A DNA stretch of 64,000 bases from JAMIFN01 sp964544605 (GCA_964544605.1 CAZJBX010000005.1:33373-97372), one strand, 5' to 3'. Shown: positions 35,402 through 44,884, counted from the first letter of the stretch. Notes: generated by a model not told the origin, from the letters alone. Numbers and translations are program-made.

Positions 35402-36916
35402 TCAACGCTCGCGGCGTTCGCTGACGGCGGGAATGCGCAGTTGTTCGCGGTATTTGGCCACGGTGCGGCGGGCGCATTCAATGCCTAGGCTGGCCAAAAT
35501 CTCAGCGATTTTGCCATCAGACAAAGGCTTGGCTTTGTTCTCGGCTTTGATGAGGCGCTGAATGTGCGCCCGCACGGCGACGCTGGAGGTGTCGTCGCGG
35601 CCTTCTTTGGTGCTGGCCAAACCTGATGAGAAAAAGTATTTCAGCTCAAAAGTGCCCTGCGGCGTGGCCATGTATTTTTGGTTGGTGACGCGGCTGATGG
35701 TGGATTCGTGCATGCCCAGCTCCTCGGCCACCTCGCGCAGCACCATGGGCTTCATGGCCGTGGGGCCGCGCAAAAAGAACTGGTGCTGCTGCTGCACGAT
35801 GGCCTCTGCGGTACGCAAAATGGTGTCAAAGCGCTGTTGGATGTTGCGCACAAAACCACGGGCTTCTTGCAGGCTTTGCTGCGCTGCGCCGCTGGGGGCT
35901 TGGCGCAGGGCGCGGGCGTAGATTTCATCGACTCGCAAGCGCGGCAGCACGGCCGGGTTGAGCTCGACGGTGAACAGGCGTTGCAAGCCACTGCCTTTGC
36001 TGCGCACCACCACTTCGGGCACCACAATAAGGGATTCCACATCGGCAAAGCGGCGACCGGGCTTGGGCTCCAGGCGGGCAATGGCGGCCATGGCCTCGCG
36101 CACCACGGCCTCGCTTTGCTTGCAGCCACGCATGAGAGCGCGGATGTCTTTTTTCGCCAAAGCTTGCAGGTGGTGGCTGCAAATGATGAGGGCGGCGGCT
36201 TTTGTATCGCTCTCGGGCCAGGCTTGAATTTGCAGGCGCAGGCACTCGGCCAAATCGCGTGCGCCCACGCCAGCGGGCTCCATTTGCTGCAATTGTTTGA
36301 GCGCCACTTGCAAGGGGCTGAGGACTTCTTCCAAGCGGTCAAAATCATCGCCCGCCAAGTGCTGGGCCAGGCTGACAAGAGAGTCCTCTAAATAGCCGTC
36401 ATCGTTGAGCGATTCAATCAAAAAATACAAGGCGGCGCTTTCAGCACGGCTCAGGCGCAGGCCCAGCGCCTGCTCATGCAGTTGGTCTTGCAAGCTGATG
36501 TGGGCCGTTTTCAGGCTCATGGGGTCGAACTCGTCGTCCTCACTGTTATTGCCGCTGCTGCTGGGCGCATCTTGGCCCCATTCCATGATTTGCGTTTCGC
36601 CTGAGACGCTGCCCTCGCCCTCCCAGTCGCTGGGGTTTTGCAGCTCGGCGGCATCGGGCGCGTCATAGTTGGTTTCAGCGGCGGCCTCGGCCTCGCCTTG
36701 GGCACTGTGGGCCTCGTGCTGGGCCAGCTCGCTCGGCTCACTCAGGTGCTCGCCTTCTTCGTGTTCGTCGTGCTCCAGAAAGGGGTTATCCAGCAGCATT
36801 TGCGCCACTTCTTGCTCCAGCTCCAGATGCGACAAAGCCAGCAGGCGAATGCTGTTTTGTAGCTGGGGCGTGAGCACCAAGCCTGTGCTGGTTTGCTGCT
36901 TGAGCGCGGCTTTCAT
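35402..36916 (-). CDS. rpoN: RNA polymerase sigma-54 factor
   Basis: Alternative sigma factor that needs AAA+ activators and reads -24/-12 promoters (504 residues). The Q/L-rich activator region is LVLTPQLQNSIRLLALSHLE, followed by an acidic region II, the core-binding domain, and the C-terminal RpoN box in ARRTVAKYREQLRIPA. The ATG at 36916 follows lptB by 14 bases; the extra upstream frame overlaps lptB and was rejected. The order lptA-lptB-rpoN is typical of proteobacteria; hpf, which often follows, is absent. Confidence 0.96.
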   Translation of the reverse strand: MKAALKQQTSTGLVLTPQLQNSIRLLALSHLELEQEVAQMLLDNPFLEHDEHEEGEHLSEPSELAQHEAHSAQGEAEAAAETNYDAPDAAELQNPSDWEGEGSVSGETQIMEWGQDAPSSSGNNSEDDEFDPMSLKTAHISLQDQLHEQALGLRLSRAESAALYFLIESLNDDGYLEDSLVSLAQHLAGDDFDRLEEVLSPLQVALKQLQQMEPAGVGARDLAECLRLQIQAWPESDTKAAALIICSHHLQALAKKDIRALMRGCKQSEAVVREAMAAIARLEPKPGRRFADVESLIVVPEVVVRSKGSGLQRLFTVELNPAVLPRLRVDEIYARALRQAPSGAAQQSLQEARGFVRNIQQRFDTILRTAEAIVQQQHQFFLRGPTAMKPMVLREVAEELGMHESTISRVTNQKYMATPQGTFELKYFFSSGLASTKEGRDDTSSVAVRAHIQRLIKAENKAKPLSDGKIAEILASLGIECARRTVAKYREQLRIPAVSERRER

Positions 36917-36930
36917 GGCGGGTCTTTGCC

Positions 36931-37737
36931 TTACATGCGGAAGTTTTCGCCCAAATACACGCGGCGCACTTCGGGATTGGCGACGATGGCCTCTGGGCTG
37001 CCGTGGGTGAGGACTTTGCCCTCGCTGATGATGTAGGCGTGGTCGCAAATGCCCAAGGTTTCGCGCACATTGTGGTCGGTAATCAGCACGCCAATATTGC
37101 GCTCTTTGAGGAAGGCAATGACGCGCTGGATTTCCATCACGGCGATGGGGTCCACGCCCGCAAAGGGTTCGTCAAACAATATGAATTGCGGGTTGCTGGC
37201 GAGGGCGCGGGCCATTTCAACACGGCGGCGCTCGCCGCCTGAGAGCGAGGGCGCCGCCGAAGTGCGCAGGCGCTCGATGTTGAAGTCAGTCAGCAGTTTG
37301 TCGAGCTGCTCGCGGATTTCCGCTTTGCTCAGGCGGCTGCCATCGGGTTTGCGTTGCAGCTCCAGCACCGCTTGTATGTTCTCTTGCACCGTCATTTTGC
37401 GGAAGATGGATGCCTCTTGCGGCAAATAGCCCAAACCCAGCCGCGCACGGCGGTGTATGGGCATATGGGCGGCGCTTTGGCCATCAATCCACAGCTCGCC
37501 TGCATCGGCTGGCACCAAGCCCACAATCATGTAAAACGATGTCGTTTTGCCCGCCCCATTCGGGCCGAGCAAGCCCACGACCTCGCCACGGCTGACGGCC
37601 AGCGTCGCGTCGCTCACGACCATGCGCGTGCCATAGCTTTTTTGCAAACCTTTGGCCAGCAAACGCCCCGGCGCAGGGCTGCTGTGGCGCGCATCGCTTT
37701 GAACGGCGGCATGGGGGGCAGAGGTGGTTTCACTCAT
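36931..37737 (-). CDS. lptB: LPS export ABC transporter ATPase
   Basis: ATP-binding subunit that powers lipopolysaccharide extraction by LptFG (268 residues, with about 25 extra N-terminal residues). Walker A is LLGPNGAGKTTSFYMI, the signature is LSGGERRRVEMARAL, Walker B is FILFDEPFAGVDPIAV, and the switch histidine is in LITDHNVRETL. ATGA overlap with lptA upstream and a 14-base gap to rpoN suggest one operon. Confidence 0.96.
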   Translation of the reverse strand: MSETTSAPHAAVQSDARHSSPAPGRLLAKGLQKSYGTRMVVSDATLAVSRGEVVGLLGPNGAGKTTSFYMIVGLVPADAGELWIDGQSAAHMPIHRRARLGLGYLPQEASIFRKMTVQENIQAVLELQRKPDGSRLSKAEIREQLDKLLTDFNIERLRTSAAPSLSGGERRRVEMARALASNPQFILFDEPFAGVDPIAVMEIQRVIAFLKERNIGVLITDHNVRETLGICDHAYIISEGKVLTHGSPEAIVANPEVRRVYLGENFRM

Positions 37738-38369
37738 GGCTGGGCCTCGCTTTTCAGTTGCAGGCTGGGTTTGGGCGCGGCGCTGGGGTCGGCTTCTGGC
37801 GCGGCATCTTTGTTGCGGGCTGAAAGCGTGACGCGCACGCGGCCCGTGTTGCTTGGCTCGGCCTTGGGCGCATCGCTACTGGGCAGGCCACCATTCACGC
37901 TAAAGACATCGGTATTACCGTTGTAACTGATGGTGTGGCCGCTGACGCTGTCCATCACCTGCTGGCCCTGCAAGCGCTTGAATTGGGCCTGCCCTGTGAG
38001 CGTGACCACGCCTGTTTTGCTGCTGTAGTTGATGTGCTGGGCTTGTGCCTCCACAAACTCATTGGCCACGCCAGCGCGCTGCTGGCGGAAAAAGGCCAAA
38101 GCCGAGCTGCTGCCATCGAGCTTGCCATACTGCTGGCCTGCGGCATCTTGCCAGACCTCAAGGCGCTGGCCGCGCATACGGATGCTGCCTTTGCTCAACT
38201 GCACACGGCCCGTGAAAACACTGCGTTGCGCCTTGTCGTTATACATAAAGGCATCGGCCTCAATGTCCATGGGCGCAGCTTGGTCGGCCTTGCCTGCCGC
38301 CCAAGTCAAAGGGCTACTTAGGCTCAGGGCCAAAAGCAAGAGGGGGAGGGGAGAAAAATACTTAGGCAT
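37734..38369 (-). CDS. lptA: LPS export periplasmic bridge protein
   Basis: Periplasmic OstA/LptA-domain protein that forms the bridge carrying LPS to the outer membrane (211 residues). A signal peptide (MPKYFSPLPLLLLALSLSSP, cleaved after TWAAG or nearby) precedes the jelly-roll repeats: PMDIEADAFMYNDKAQ, SVFTGRVQLSKGSIRMRG, and GVVTLTGQAQFKRLQGQQVM. The C-terminus is unusually Pro/Ala-rich. lptC, normally just upstream, is not adjacent here; the divergent phaZ is. Confidence 0.92.
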   Translation of the reverse strand: MPKYFSPLPLLLLALSLSSPLTWAAGKADQAAPMDIEADAFMYNDKAQRSVFTGRVQLSKGSIRMRGQRLEVWQDAAGQQYGKLDGSSSALAFFRQQRAGVANEFVEAQAQHINYSSKTGVVTLTGQAQFKRLQGQQVMDSVSGHTISYNGNTDVFSVNGGLPSSDAPKAEPSNTGRVRVTLSARNKDAAPEADPSAAPKPSLQLKSEAQP

Positions 38370-38499
38370 GATTTTTGCTATGGGTTTTGGTTGAGTTTGG
38401 CACAAAACCGCCCAAATTCACGCAAAAGCCGCACAAAGCCCCCATAAAAACCCTTCAGTTTGTGCAAAAGCAAGCATTTTTTGGGGCAGTGGCTAAAAT

Positions 38500-38514
38500 T
38501 GCTGCATTGCAACA
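38500..38514. promoter_or_regulatory. Candidate PhaR-type operator upstream of phaZ
   Basis: A 15-base inverted repeat, TGCTGCA-T-TGCAACA, with one mismatch in seven pairs, 32 bases before the phaZ start and directly after a -10-like TAAAAT (38494-38499). TGCA-centred inverted repeats are reported as sites of the PHA regulator PhaR; the assignment is by pattern only. Confidence 0.4.
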
Positions 38515-38546
38515 TTTTCTGCTCGCCCGTTGGCGGGCCAAAACCC

Positions 38547-40163
38547 ATGCTCTACCAAATCTATGAAACCCAACGAGCCATGTTTGAGCCTTTTGCTGAA
38601 TATGCACGGGCCGCAGCCAAGCTCTACCGCAACCCGCTGAATCCACTGAAGGTGTTTTCAGGTGCGCTCACGCCCAAAGTGGCCTCGGCCTATGACCTCA
38701 TGTACCGCTTGGGCAAAGACTATGTCAAACCCGAGTTTGGCATCAAAGAAGTGGAAGTGGATGGCAAAAAAATCGGCATCCATGAGCGCGTGGAAATGAG
38801 CAAGCCTTTTTGCGATTTGCTGCGCTTCAAGCGCTATATCGACAACGAGGAGCTGTTCAGCAAAATCAAGGCCGAGCCGATTGTGTTGGTGATTGCGCCC
38901 TTGTCTGGCCACTACTCCACCCTGCTGCGCGATACCGTCAAATCTTTGCTGCACCACCACAAGGTCTATATCACCGACTGGAAAAACGCCCGCTTGGTGC
39001 CCACTGAGGAGGGTGAATTCCACCTCGATGACTACATCAACTATGTGCAAGACTTCATCCGCTACATCCAGCAAGAGCACGGCAACTGCCACACCGTCAG
39101 CGTGTGCCAACCCACTGTGCCCGTGCTGGCGGCCACTTCCTTGATGGCCAGCCGTGGCGAAAAACTGCCCCTGAGCATGACCCTGATGGGCGGCCCCATT
39201 GACGCGCGCCGTTCACCCACAGCGGTGAACAACCTGGCCATGACCCACCCCATTTCATGGTTTGAGAACAACCTCATCAAGCGCGTGCCCATCAACTTCC
39301 CTGGTGCGGGCCGTGCCGTTTACCCTGGTTTTATGCAGCACATGGGCTTTGTCGCCATGAACCCCCGCCGCCACGCCAACAGCCATTACGACTACTTCAA
39401 AGACTTGGTCAAAGGCAATAGCGAATCGGCTGAGGCGCACCGCAAGTTCTACGACGAGTACAACGCCGTGCTCGATATGGACGCCAACTACTACCTTGAA
39501 ACGCTGGAAACCGTGTTCCAGCAATTCAGCTTGGTGCGCGGCACTTGGCGCGTGCGCAACCCGCAAGGTAAAAAAGAGCTGGTGCGCCCGCAAGACATCA
39601 AAAACTTGGCCTTGCTCACGATTGAGGGCGAGTTGGACGATATCTCAGGCCACGGCCAAACCGAGGCGGCCCAAGGTTTGTGCAGCAGCATTGCGAAAAA
39701 CCAACGCATGCACATTGAAGTGCCCGGCGCAGGCCACTACGGTATCTTCTCAGGCTCCAAATGGCGCAATCAAATTTACCCCCAAGTGCGTGAATTTATT
39801 TTGCAAGCGCAAAACAAAACCCTGAACACCAAAGGCCCGCAGGCGCGCCGCTACAAGAACTTTGTGGAGTGCACGCCCTTCATCACCGAAGACGAAAAAA
39901 TCGTGTGCGAGCAAGAGGCCAACCCACAAGCTGTGGTGGCCGCCAGCGCCGATGCCGCCAGCGCCCAAGTGGTGAGCAGCCCAGCGCCTGCCGCTGAGCC
40001 AGCGCCGAAAGCTGCGCCCACAAGCACAGCAAAGAAGGCAGCGGCCAAGCCCGCGCCGAAAAAAGCAGTGGCCCAGCCCGCCGTGAAGAAGGCAGCCGCT
40101 AAAAAAGCCACGGCACAAAAAGCCGCCGCCACACGCAAGCCCAGCTTCCCTACTCTGCCTTAA
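38547..40163 (+). CDS. phaZ: Intracellular polyhydroxybutyrate depolymerase with Lys/Ala-rich tail
   Basis: Granule-associated depolymerase that breaks down stored PHB (538 residues). The core matches the intracellular PhaZ family of Ralstonia: MLYQIYETQRAMFEPFAEYA, IAPLSGHYSTLLRDTVKSLL, the nucleophile region VSVCQPTVPVLAA (Cys in place of the usual Ser), and the histidine region GAGHYGIFSGSKWR. After about residue 465 the protein carries a low-complexity tail rich in Lys, Ala and Pro (AKKAAAKPAPKKAVAQPAVK and similar) like histone H1 or the PhaF DNA-binding tail. The ATG at 38547 matches the family start; the upstream frame is not conserved-looking. Confidence 0.93.
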   Translation: MLYQIYETQRAMFEPFAEYARAAAKLYRNPLNPLKVFSGALTPKVASAYDLMYRLGKDYVKPEFGIKEVEVDGKKIGIHERVEMSKPFCDLLRFKRYIDNEELFSKIKAEPIVLVIAPLSGHYSTLLRDTVKSLLHHHKVYITDWKNARLVPTEEGEFHLDDYINYVQDFIRYIQQEHGNCHTVSVCQPTVPVLAATSLMASRGEKLPLSMTLMGGPIDARRSPTAVNNLAMTHPISWFENNLIKRVPINFPGAGRAVYPGFMQHMGFVAMNPRRHANSHYDYFKDLVKGNSESAEAHRKFYDEYNAVLDMDANYYLETLETVFQQFSLVRGTWRVRNPQGKKELVRPQDIKNLALLTIEGELDDISGHGQTEAAQGLCSSIAKNQRMHIEVPGAGHYGIFSGSKWRNQIYPQVREFILQAQNKTLNTKGPQARRYKNFVECTPFITEDEKIVCEQEANPQAVVAASADAASAQVVSSPAPAAEPAPKAAPTSTAKKAAAKPAPKKAVAQPAVKKAAAKKATAQKAAATRKPSFPTLP

Positions 40164-40184
40164 TGGGCGAAGGGCTGCTGCGCC

Positions 40185-40883
40185 ATGTCTGCCCAAGCTG
40201 CACAGACCCTGCTGGCCCGTCGCCTGCTCGATGCCCTGCCGCAAACGCAGTGCCAGCGCTGCGGCTACCCCGATTGCGCCAGCTATGCCCAAGCGGTGGC
40301 CACAGGGCAGGCGGCCATCAACCAATGCCCGCCTGGCGGTGCGGAGGGCGTGGCCCGTTTGGCGGCCATCACAGGCCAAGCGCTGCAAGCGCTCAACCCT
40401 GAGTTTGGCCAAGCGCAAGAGCGCAGCATGGCCTTTATTGATGAGGACTGGTGCATCGGCTGCACCTTGTGCGTGGCCGCCTGCCCCGTCGATGCCATCA
40501 TCGGCAGCAACAAAAGTATGCACACCATTGACGAAGCCCACTGCACGGGCTGCGAGTTGTGCGTGCCCGCTTGCCCGGTCGATTGCATTGAAATTGAATT
40601 GGTCACGCCTGGGCGCACAGGCTGGCAGGCGTGGTCGCCTGAGCAGGCGGATGCTGCACGCCAGCGCTACGCCGCGCACCAAAGCCGCAGCGCCGATGCC
40701 GCCAGTGCCAGCCTCATGCGGCAAGCGGCTTTTGAAACCCTGCAAACGCCGCCTGAGCTGGACGCTGCGCCAGCCGCTGCTGCGGCCACGGCTGTGCCCA
40801 GTGGCGACGCTACTGCCGCTGATAAAAAAGCCGCTATTGCAGCGGCTTTGGCAAGGGCAAGGGCGCAACGCAACAAGGCTTAA
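40185..40883 (+). CDS. rnfB: RnfB-like ferredoxin protein
   Basis: Iron-sulfur electron carrier (232 residues). The N-terminus has the four-cysteine cluster CQRCGYPDCASYA with the later Cys in QCPPGG, as in RnfB/RsxB, and two 4Fe-4S motifs follow: CIGCTLCVAACPVDAI and CTGCELCVPACPVDCI. The N-terminal membrane helix of true RnfB is absent and the C-terminus is Ala-rich and basic. Other rnf genes are not nearby. It starts 21 bases after phaZ. This soluble, lone form is widespread in betaproteobacteria; its partner is unknown. Confidence 0.85.
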   Translation: MSAQAAQTLLARRLLDALPQTQCQRCGYPDCASYAQAVATGQAAINQCPPGGAEGVARLAAITGQALQALNPEFGQAQERSMAFIDEDWCIGCTLCVAACPVDAIIGSNKSMHTIDEAHCTGCELCVPACPVDCIEIELVTPGRTGWQAWSPEQADAARQRYAAHQSRSADAASASLMRQAAFETLQTPPELDAAPAAAAATAVPSGDATAADKKAAIAAALARARAQRNKA

Positions 40884-40909
40884 AACCAGCCTGCGCCAGC
40901 CGCATGAAG

Positions 40910-40936
40910 AAAGGGGCCGTTGGCCCCTTTGCTTTT
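40910..40936. terminator. Bidirectional terminator between rnfB and the FadL-type gene
   Basis: Stem AAAGGGGCC / GGCCCCTTT with loop GTT; T-rich sequence lies on the plus side. It ends the rightward phaZ-rnfB transcript and, on the other strand, can end the porin gene. Confidence 0.8.
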
Positions 40937-42176
40937 AGAAGCTGCGGCCCCAAGAGATGCCGAGGATGTCTTCCTTCAGGCGCACATTGGCCTCGCCGCC
41001 GCCCATATGGGGCGGAATGGAAGCTTGGCCCTTCACGGTCTTTTTCAAGGCATGGGTGTAGGCCGCGCTCAGCTCGCCCTCGCCCAGCTTCCAAGTCGCG
41101 CCCAAGCTGATGTGGTCTTGCACCACGCCAGGGGCGATGATGTTGAAAAAGGTTTCGCTGCTGCGAATGGGCTGGCTGCTGTGGCTGTAGCCCGCGCGCA
41201 GGGTCAGCTCAGGGCTGGCGGCATAGCTCACCCCCAGCTTGGTGGCGGTCACATCGCGCCAGCCAAAGCCCGCGCCGTTGGCGCTGCCCAAGGCTTGGCC
41301 GTTATTGGGGTTGCCCACAGACTTCACGCCGCTGTATTGGATGCGTTGCACATCAGCGGCCACAGTCCATGCTTCATTGGCCTGCCAAGCCAGCCCCAAA
41401 CCGTAGTTGGCGGGGATGTCAAAATCGCCGCCCTCGGCAAACAGCCCTTGGTATTTTTTGAAGCGCCCCATGCGGGTTTTAGAGGCCCAAGTCGCGCCCA
41501 AAGTCAGCTCAGGCGTGACTTGGCCCGTCCAACCCAAGCGAATGCCTGCGCCACTGCTGCTGTCGGTGCCACGGCCCGTCACATTCGCCGCATCAGAGGA
41601 CATGCCCGCAAAGGGCTCCAAACCGCTAGCGGAAAAGCGCTGGTAGGCCAAATTCAAACCCACACCCAGGGCCTGCTCGGGCGTGATTTTCCAAGCCAAT
41701 GCTGGGGTGATAAAGAGCTGCTCCAAATTCATTTTCAGCGGGCCTTGGCCGCCAAAATTGCCGAAGGGGTTCGTTTTGTAATGGGTGTTCATGCCACCGT
41801 TGCCGTACACGGCCACGCCCAGCGCCAGCTCATCATTGACTTGCTTGACATAGCCGCCATCGGGCATGAAGAAGTGCTTTTTGCCATTGCCGCTGTAGCT
41901 GCCGCTGATGGCGGGATTGCCTTCGACCTCAGCGCCACGGCTGGGGGTGAACAGGGTCAGACCCACATCCACGCGGTTGCCGACGAAGGCTTGCCCAGCA
42001 GGGTTGCTGGCAGCGGCCAAAGCATCTTGCGGCAGGGCAATGCCCACGCCCGCCATGCCTTGCGACTTCACGCCGTAGCCGTGTTGAAAATAGCCATTGG
42101 TGGCCAGGGCTTGCGGCGCAGCCAAAAGCAGGCCGAGGGCGGTGGCGGTGGAAGTCAGGGCGAATAGATGGCGCAT
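40935..42176 (-). CDS. Outer-membrane transport protein, FadL/OMPP1 family
   Basis: A 413-residue outer-membrane barrel that probably imports long-chain fatty acids or other hydrophobic compounds. A signal peptide ending in QALAT precedes the family start NGYFQHGYGVKSQGMAGVG and QDALAAASNPAG (NPA signature), and the protein ends ILGISWGRSF with a terminal aromatic residue as expected for barrel assembly. It has its own upstream AT-rich region (42180-42250). Substrate cannot be assigned. Confidence 0.9.
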   Translation of the reverse strand: MRHLFALTSTATALGLLLAAPQALATNGYFQHGYGVKSQGMAGVGIALPQDALAAASNPAGQAFVGNRVDVGLTLFTPSRGAEVEGNPAISGSYSGNGKKHFFMPDGGYVKQVNDELALGVAVYGNGGMNTHYKTNPFGNFGGQGPLKMNLEQLFITPALAWKITPEQALGVGLNLAYQRFSASGLEPFAGMSSDAANVTGRGTDSSSGAGIRLGWTGQVTPELTLGATWASKTRMGRFKKYQGLFAEGGDFDIPANYGLGLAWQANEAWTVAADVQRIQYSGVKSVGNPNNGQALGSANGAGFGWRDVTATKLGVSYAASPELTLRAGYSHSSQPIRSSETFFNIIAPGVVQDHISLGATWKLGEGELSAAYTHALKKTVKGQASIPPHMGGGEANVRLKEDILGISWGRSF

Positions 42177-42275
42177 ACGGGGCTTTCTATAGAAGGGTTG
42201 ATTCTTGGATTTGTGAATTATGAAATAAATTTCTATAACTTTTTGTTTTGATTTCAGGCGCAGCAGTTGGGCCGC

Positions 42276-42300
42276 AAAAAACCAGCCCGAAGGCTGGTTT
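42276..42300 (-). terminator. Intrinsic terminator of clpA
   Basis: On the minus strand, AAACCAGCC-TTCG-GGCTGGTTT followed by further T; a stable UUCG tetraloop hairpin 38 bases after the clpA stop. Confidence 0.88.
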
Positions 42301-42337
42301 CGCGCTGGGGCGCTCAGTGCCCACGCCGCTCAAGGCA

Positions 42338-44659
42338 TCAGCTCGCGGCCTCGGCCTTATTGGATTTTTCCTTTTTCGGCAACGGCTGGATGTCCAGCTT
42401 CACCTCGCCCTCAGCGTCCACATCCACGGTGAGCAAGCCGCCGTCAATCAGGCTGCCAAACAGCAGCTCGTCGGCCAAAGCCTTGCGGATGGTGTCTTGA
42501 ATCAGGCGCTGCATGGGGCGCGCGCCCATGAGGGGATCGAAGCCTTTGGCCGCCAAATGCTTGCGCAGGGCATCGGTAAAGGTGGCCTCCACTTTTTTCT
42601 CCTCAAGCTGGCTTTCAAGCTGCAAGAGGAATTTGTCTACTACGCGCAAGATGATGGCCTCATCCAAGGCTTTGAAGCTGACGATGGCATCCAAGCGGTT
42701 GCGGAATTCGGGCGTGAACAGGCGCTTGATATCGGCCATTTCATCGCCGCTCTCGCGCTTATTGGTAAAGCCAATGGTGGCTTTGTTCATGGTTTCTGCG
42801 CCCGCATTGGTGGTCATGATGATGATGACATTGCGGAAATCGGCCTTGCGCCCGTTGTTGTCGGTCAAAGTGCCGTTGTCCATCACTTGCAGCAGCACAT
42901 TGAAGATGTCGGGGTGGGCTTTTTCGATTTCGTCGAGCAGCAGCACGCAATGCGGCTTTTTGCTGATGGCCTCGGTCAGCAAGCCGCCTTGGTCATAGCC
43001 CACATAGCCCGGGGGCGCACCAATCAGGCGGCTCACGGCGTGGCGCTCCATGTATTCGCTCATATCAAAGCGCAGCAGCTCAATGCCCATGATGTGGGCG
43101 AGCTGGCGGGCCGCTTCGGTTTTGCCCACACCCGTGGGGCCGCTGAACAAAAAGCTGCCAATCGGTTTGTCGGCCTTGCCCAAGCCTGAGCGGGCCATCT
43201 TCACGGCGGCGGAGAGCACCTCCAGCGCCTTGTCTTGGCCGAACACCACATTTTTCAAATCTCGTTCCAAATTCTTCAATTTGTTGCGGTCATCGGTATT
43301 CACAGAGGCGGCAGGAATGCGGGCGATTTTGGCAATGATGTCTTCCACCTCGCCACGGCCCACGGTTTTCTTGCGCTTGCTGGGCGGCAAAATGCGCTGC
43401 GCTGCGCCTGCCTCGTCAATCACATCAATGGCTTTGTCGGGCAATTGGCGGTCGGTGATGAATTTGGCCGACAGCTCAGCCGCCGCTTGCAGAGCAGGAA
43501 TGCTGAATTTGACATTGTGGTGCTCCTCAAAGCGCGATTTCAGCCCTTTGAGGATGTCCACCGTTTGCTGCACGGTGGGTTCGACCACATCCACCTTTTG
43601 GAAGCGGCGCGAGAGGGCCGCATCTTTTTCAAAAATGCCACGGTATTCGGTGTAAGTGGTGGCGCCCACGCATTTGAGCTGGCCTGAAGACAGGGCGGGC
43701 TTGAGCAAATTGCTGGCATCGAGCGTGCCGCCTGAGGCCGCGCCTGCGCCAATCAGGGTGTGGATTTCGTCGATGAACAAAATGGCATTGGGCTTGTCTT
43801 TCAAAGCCTTGAGCACGGCCTTCAAGCGGGCCTCAAAGTCGCCACGGTATTTGGTGCCAGCCAGCAGCGCACCCATATCCAGCGAATAAACCACGGCTTC
43901 TTGCAAAATTTCAGGCACGCTGCCTTGGGTGATGCGCCAAGCCAAGCCCTCGGCGATGGCGGTTTTGCCCACGCCCGCCTCGCCCACCAGCAGGGGGTTG
44001 TTTTTGCGGCGGCGGCAGAGGATTTGCACCACGCGCTCAACCTCGTAATCGCGGCCAATCAGGGGGTCAATCTTGCCTTCGTCGGCGTGTTTGTTCAGGT
44101 TCACCGTGTATTGGTCCAGCGGTGAGGCTTTCTCTTGGCGCGGTTCAGGTTTGTCGGCGCTGGCGCTGCCGTCTTCGGCCTCGTTGGATTCGGGCTGCTG
44201 GCCTTCAGCGCCGGGGGCATCGGCCTTGCGGATGCCGTGGGCGATGAAGTTCACGACATCGAGGCGGCTGGCGCCTTGCTGATGCAGGTAATAGACGGCG
44301 TGGGAGTCTTTCTCGCCAAAAATCGCCACCAGCACATTCGCGCCTATGACTTCGCGCTTGCCATTGCCTGTGGATTGCACATGCATGATGGCGCGCTGGA
44401 TGACGCGCTGAAAGCCCAGCGTGGGCTGGGTTTCCACCTCGTCCTCGCCCTCCACCACGGGGGTGTTGTCTTTGATGAAAATGCCCAGCGATTCGCGCAG
44501 GTCGTTCAAATTCACGGCGCAAGCTTGCAGGGCATCAGCGGCGCTGGCGTTGTCAATCAGGGCCAGCAGCAAATGCTCCACCGTGAGGAACTCGTGACGC
44601 GCTTTGCGCGCTTCCACAAAGGCGGTGTGTAAGGTGACTTCTAACTCTTGCGCAATCAT
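42338..44659 (-). CDS. clpA: ATP-dependent Clp protease ATP-binding subunit ClpA
   Basis: AAA+ unfoldase that feeds proteins to ClpP (773 residues). Clp_N repeats come first (IAQELEVTLHTAFVEARKAR), then D1 with Walker A GEAGVGKTAIAEGLA and D2 with GPTGVGKTEAARQLA, Walker B VLLLDEIEKAHPDIF. The clpS gene lies upstream on the same strand but is separated by a terminator. The C-terminus is Lys/Glu-rich. Confidence 0.97.
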   Translation of the reverse strand: MIAQELEVTLHTAFVEARKARHEFLTVEHLLLALIDNASAADALQACAVNLNDLRESLGIFIKDNTPVVEGEDEVETQPTLGFQRVIQRAIMHVQSTGNGKREVIGANVLVAIFGEKDSHAVYYLHQQGASRLDVVNFIAHGIRKADAPGAEGQQPESNEAEDGSASADKPEPRQEKASPLDQYTVNLNKHADEGKIDPLIGRDYEVERVVQILCRRRKNNPLLVGEAGVGKTAIAEGLAWRITQGSVPEILQEAVVYSLDMGALLAGTKYRGDFEARLKAVLKALKDKPNAILFIDEIHTLIGAGAASGGTLDASNLLKPALSSGQLKCVGATTYTEYRGIFEKDAALSRRFQKVDVVEPTVQQTVDILKGLKSRFEEHHNVKFSIPALQAAAELSAKFITDRQLPDKAIDVIDEAGAAQRILPPSKRKKTVGRGEVEDIIAKIARIPAASVNTDDRNKLKNLERDLKNVVFGQDKALEVLSAAVKMARSGLGKADKPIGSFLFSGPTGVGKTEAARQLAHIMGIELLRFDMSEYMERHAVSRLIGAPPGYVGYDQGGLLTEAISKKPHCVLLLDEIEKAHPDIFNVLLQVMDNGTLTDNNGRKADFRNVIIIMTTNAGAETMNKATIGFTNKRESGDEMADIKRLFTPEFRNRLDAIVSFKALDEAIILRVVDKFLLQLESQLEEKKVEATFTDALRKHLAAKGFDPLMGARPMQRLIQDTIRKALADELLFGSLIDGGLLTVDVDAEGEVKLDIQPLPKKEKSNKAEAAS

Positions 44660-44768
44660 AAAAAATCCTTTAGAGCGGGCGGTGGCGCTCAGTCCAGCGG
44701 CTGGGCCAGCGCCCTAACTATAAACGGCAGATGGGGCCTTTTTCGGCCTTTGCAAGCTTGGCTTGAAG

Positions 44769-44804
44769 CAAAAAAACGCCCACTAGCGCCCTTGGCGCTG
44801 GGCG
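44769..44804 (-). terminator. Terminator or attenuator between clpS and clpA
   Basis: Minus strand reads CGCCC-A-GCGCC AAG GGCGC-TAGT-GGGCG followed by seven T: a two-part stem with a bulge and a T-run, 80 bases after the clpS stop. It would separate or attenuate clpA transcription from the clpS promoter. Confidence 0.75.
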
Positions 44805-44884
44805 GGGCCGATAAGAGGATGGATGCGGCAGACCAATGGCTTGGGGCTGCGCAAGCTGCGGCGGGCCCTTGGCTCTGCTGAGGC

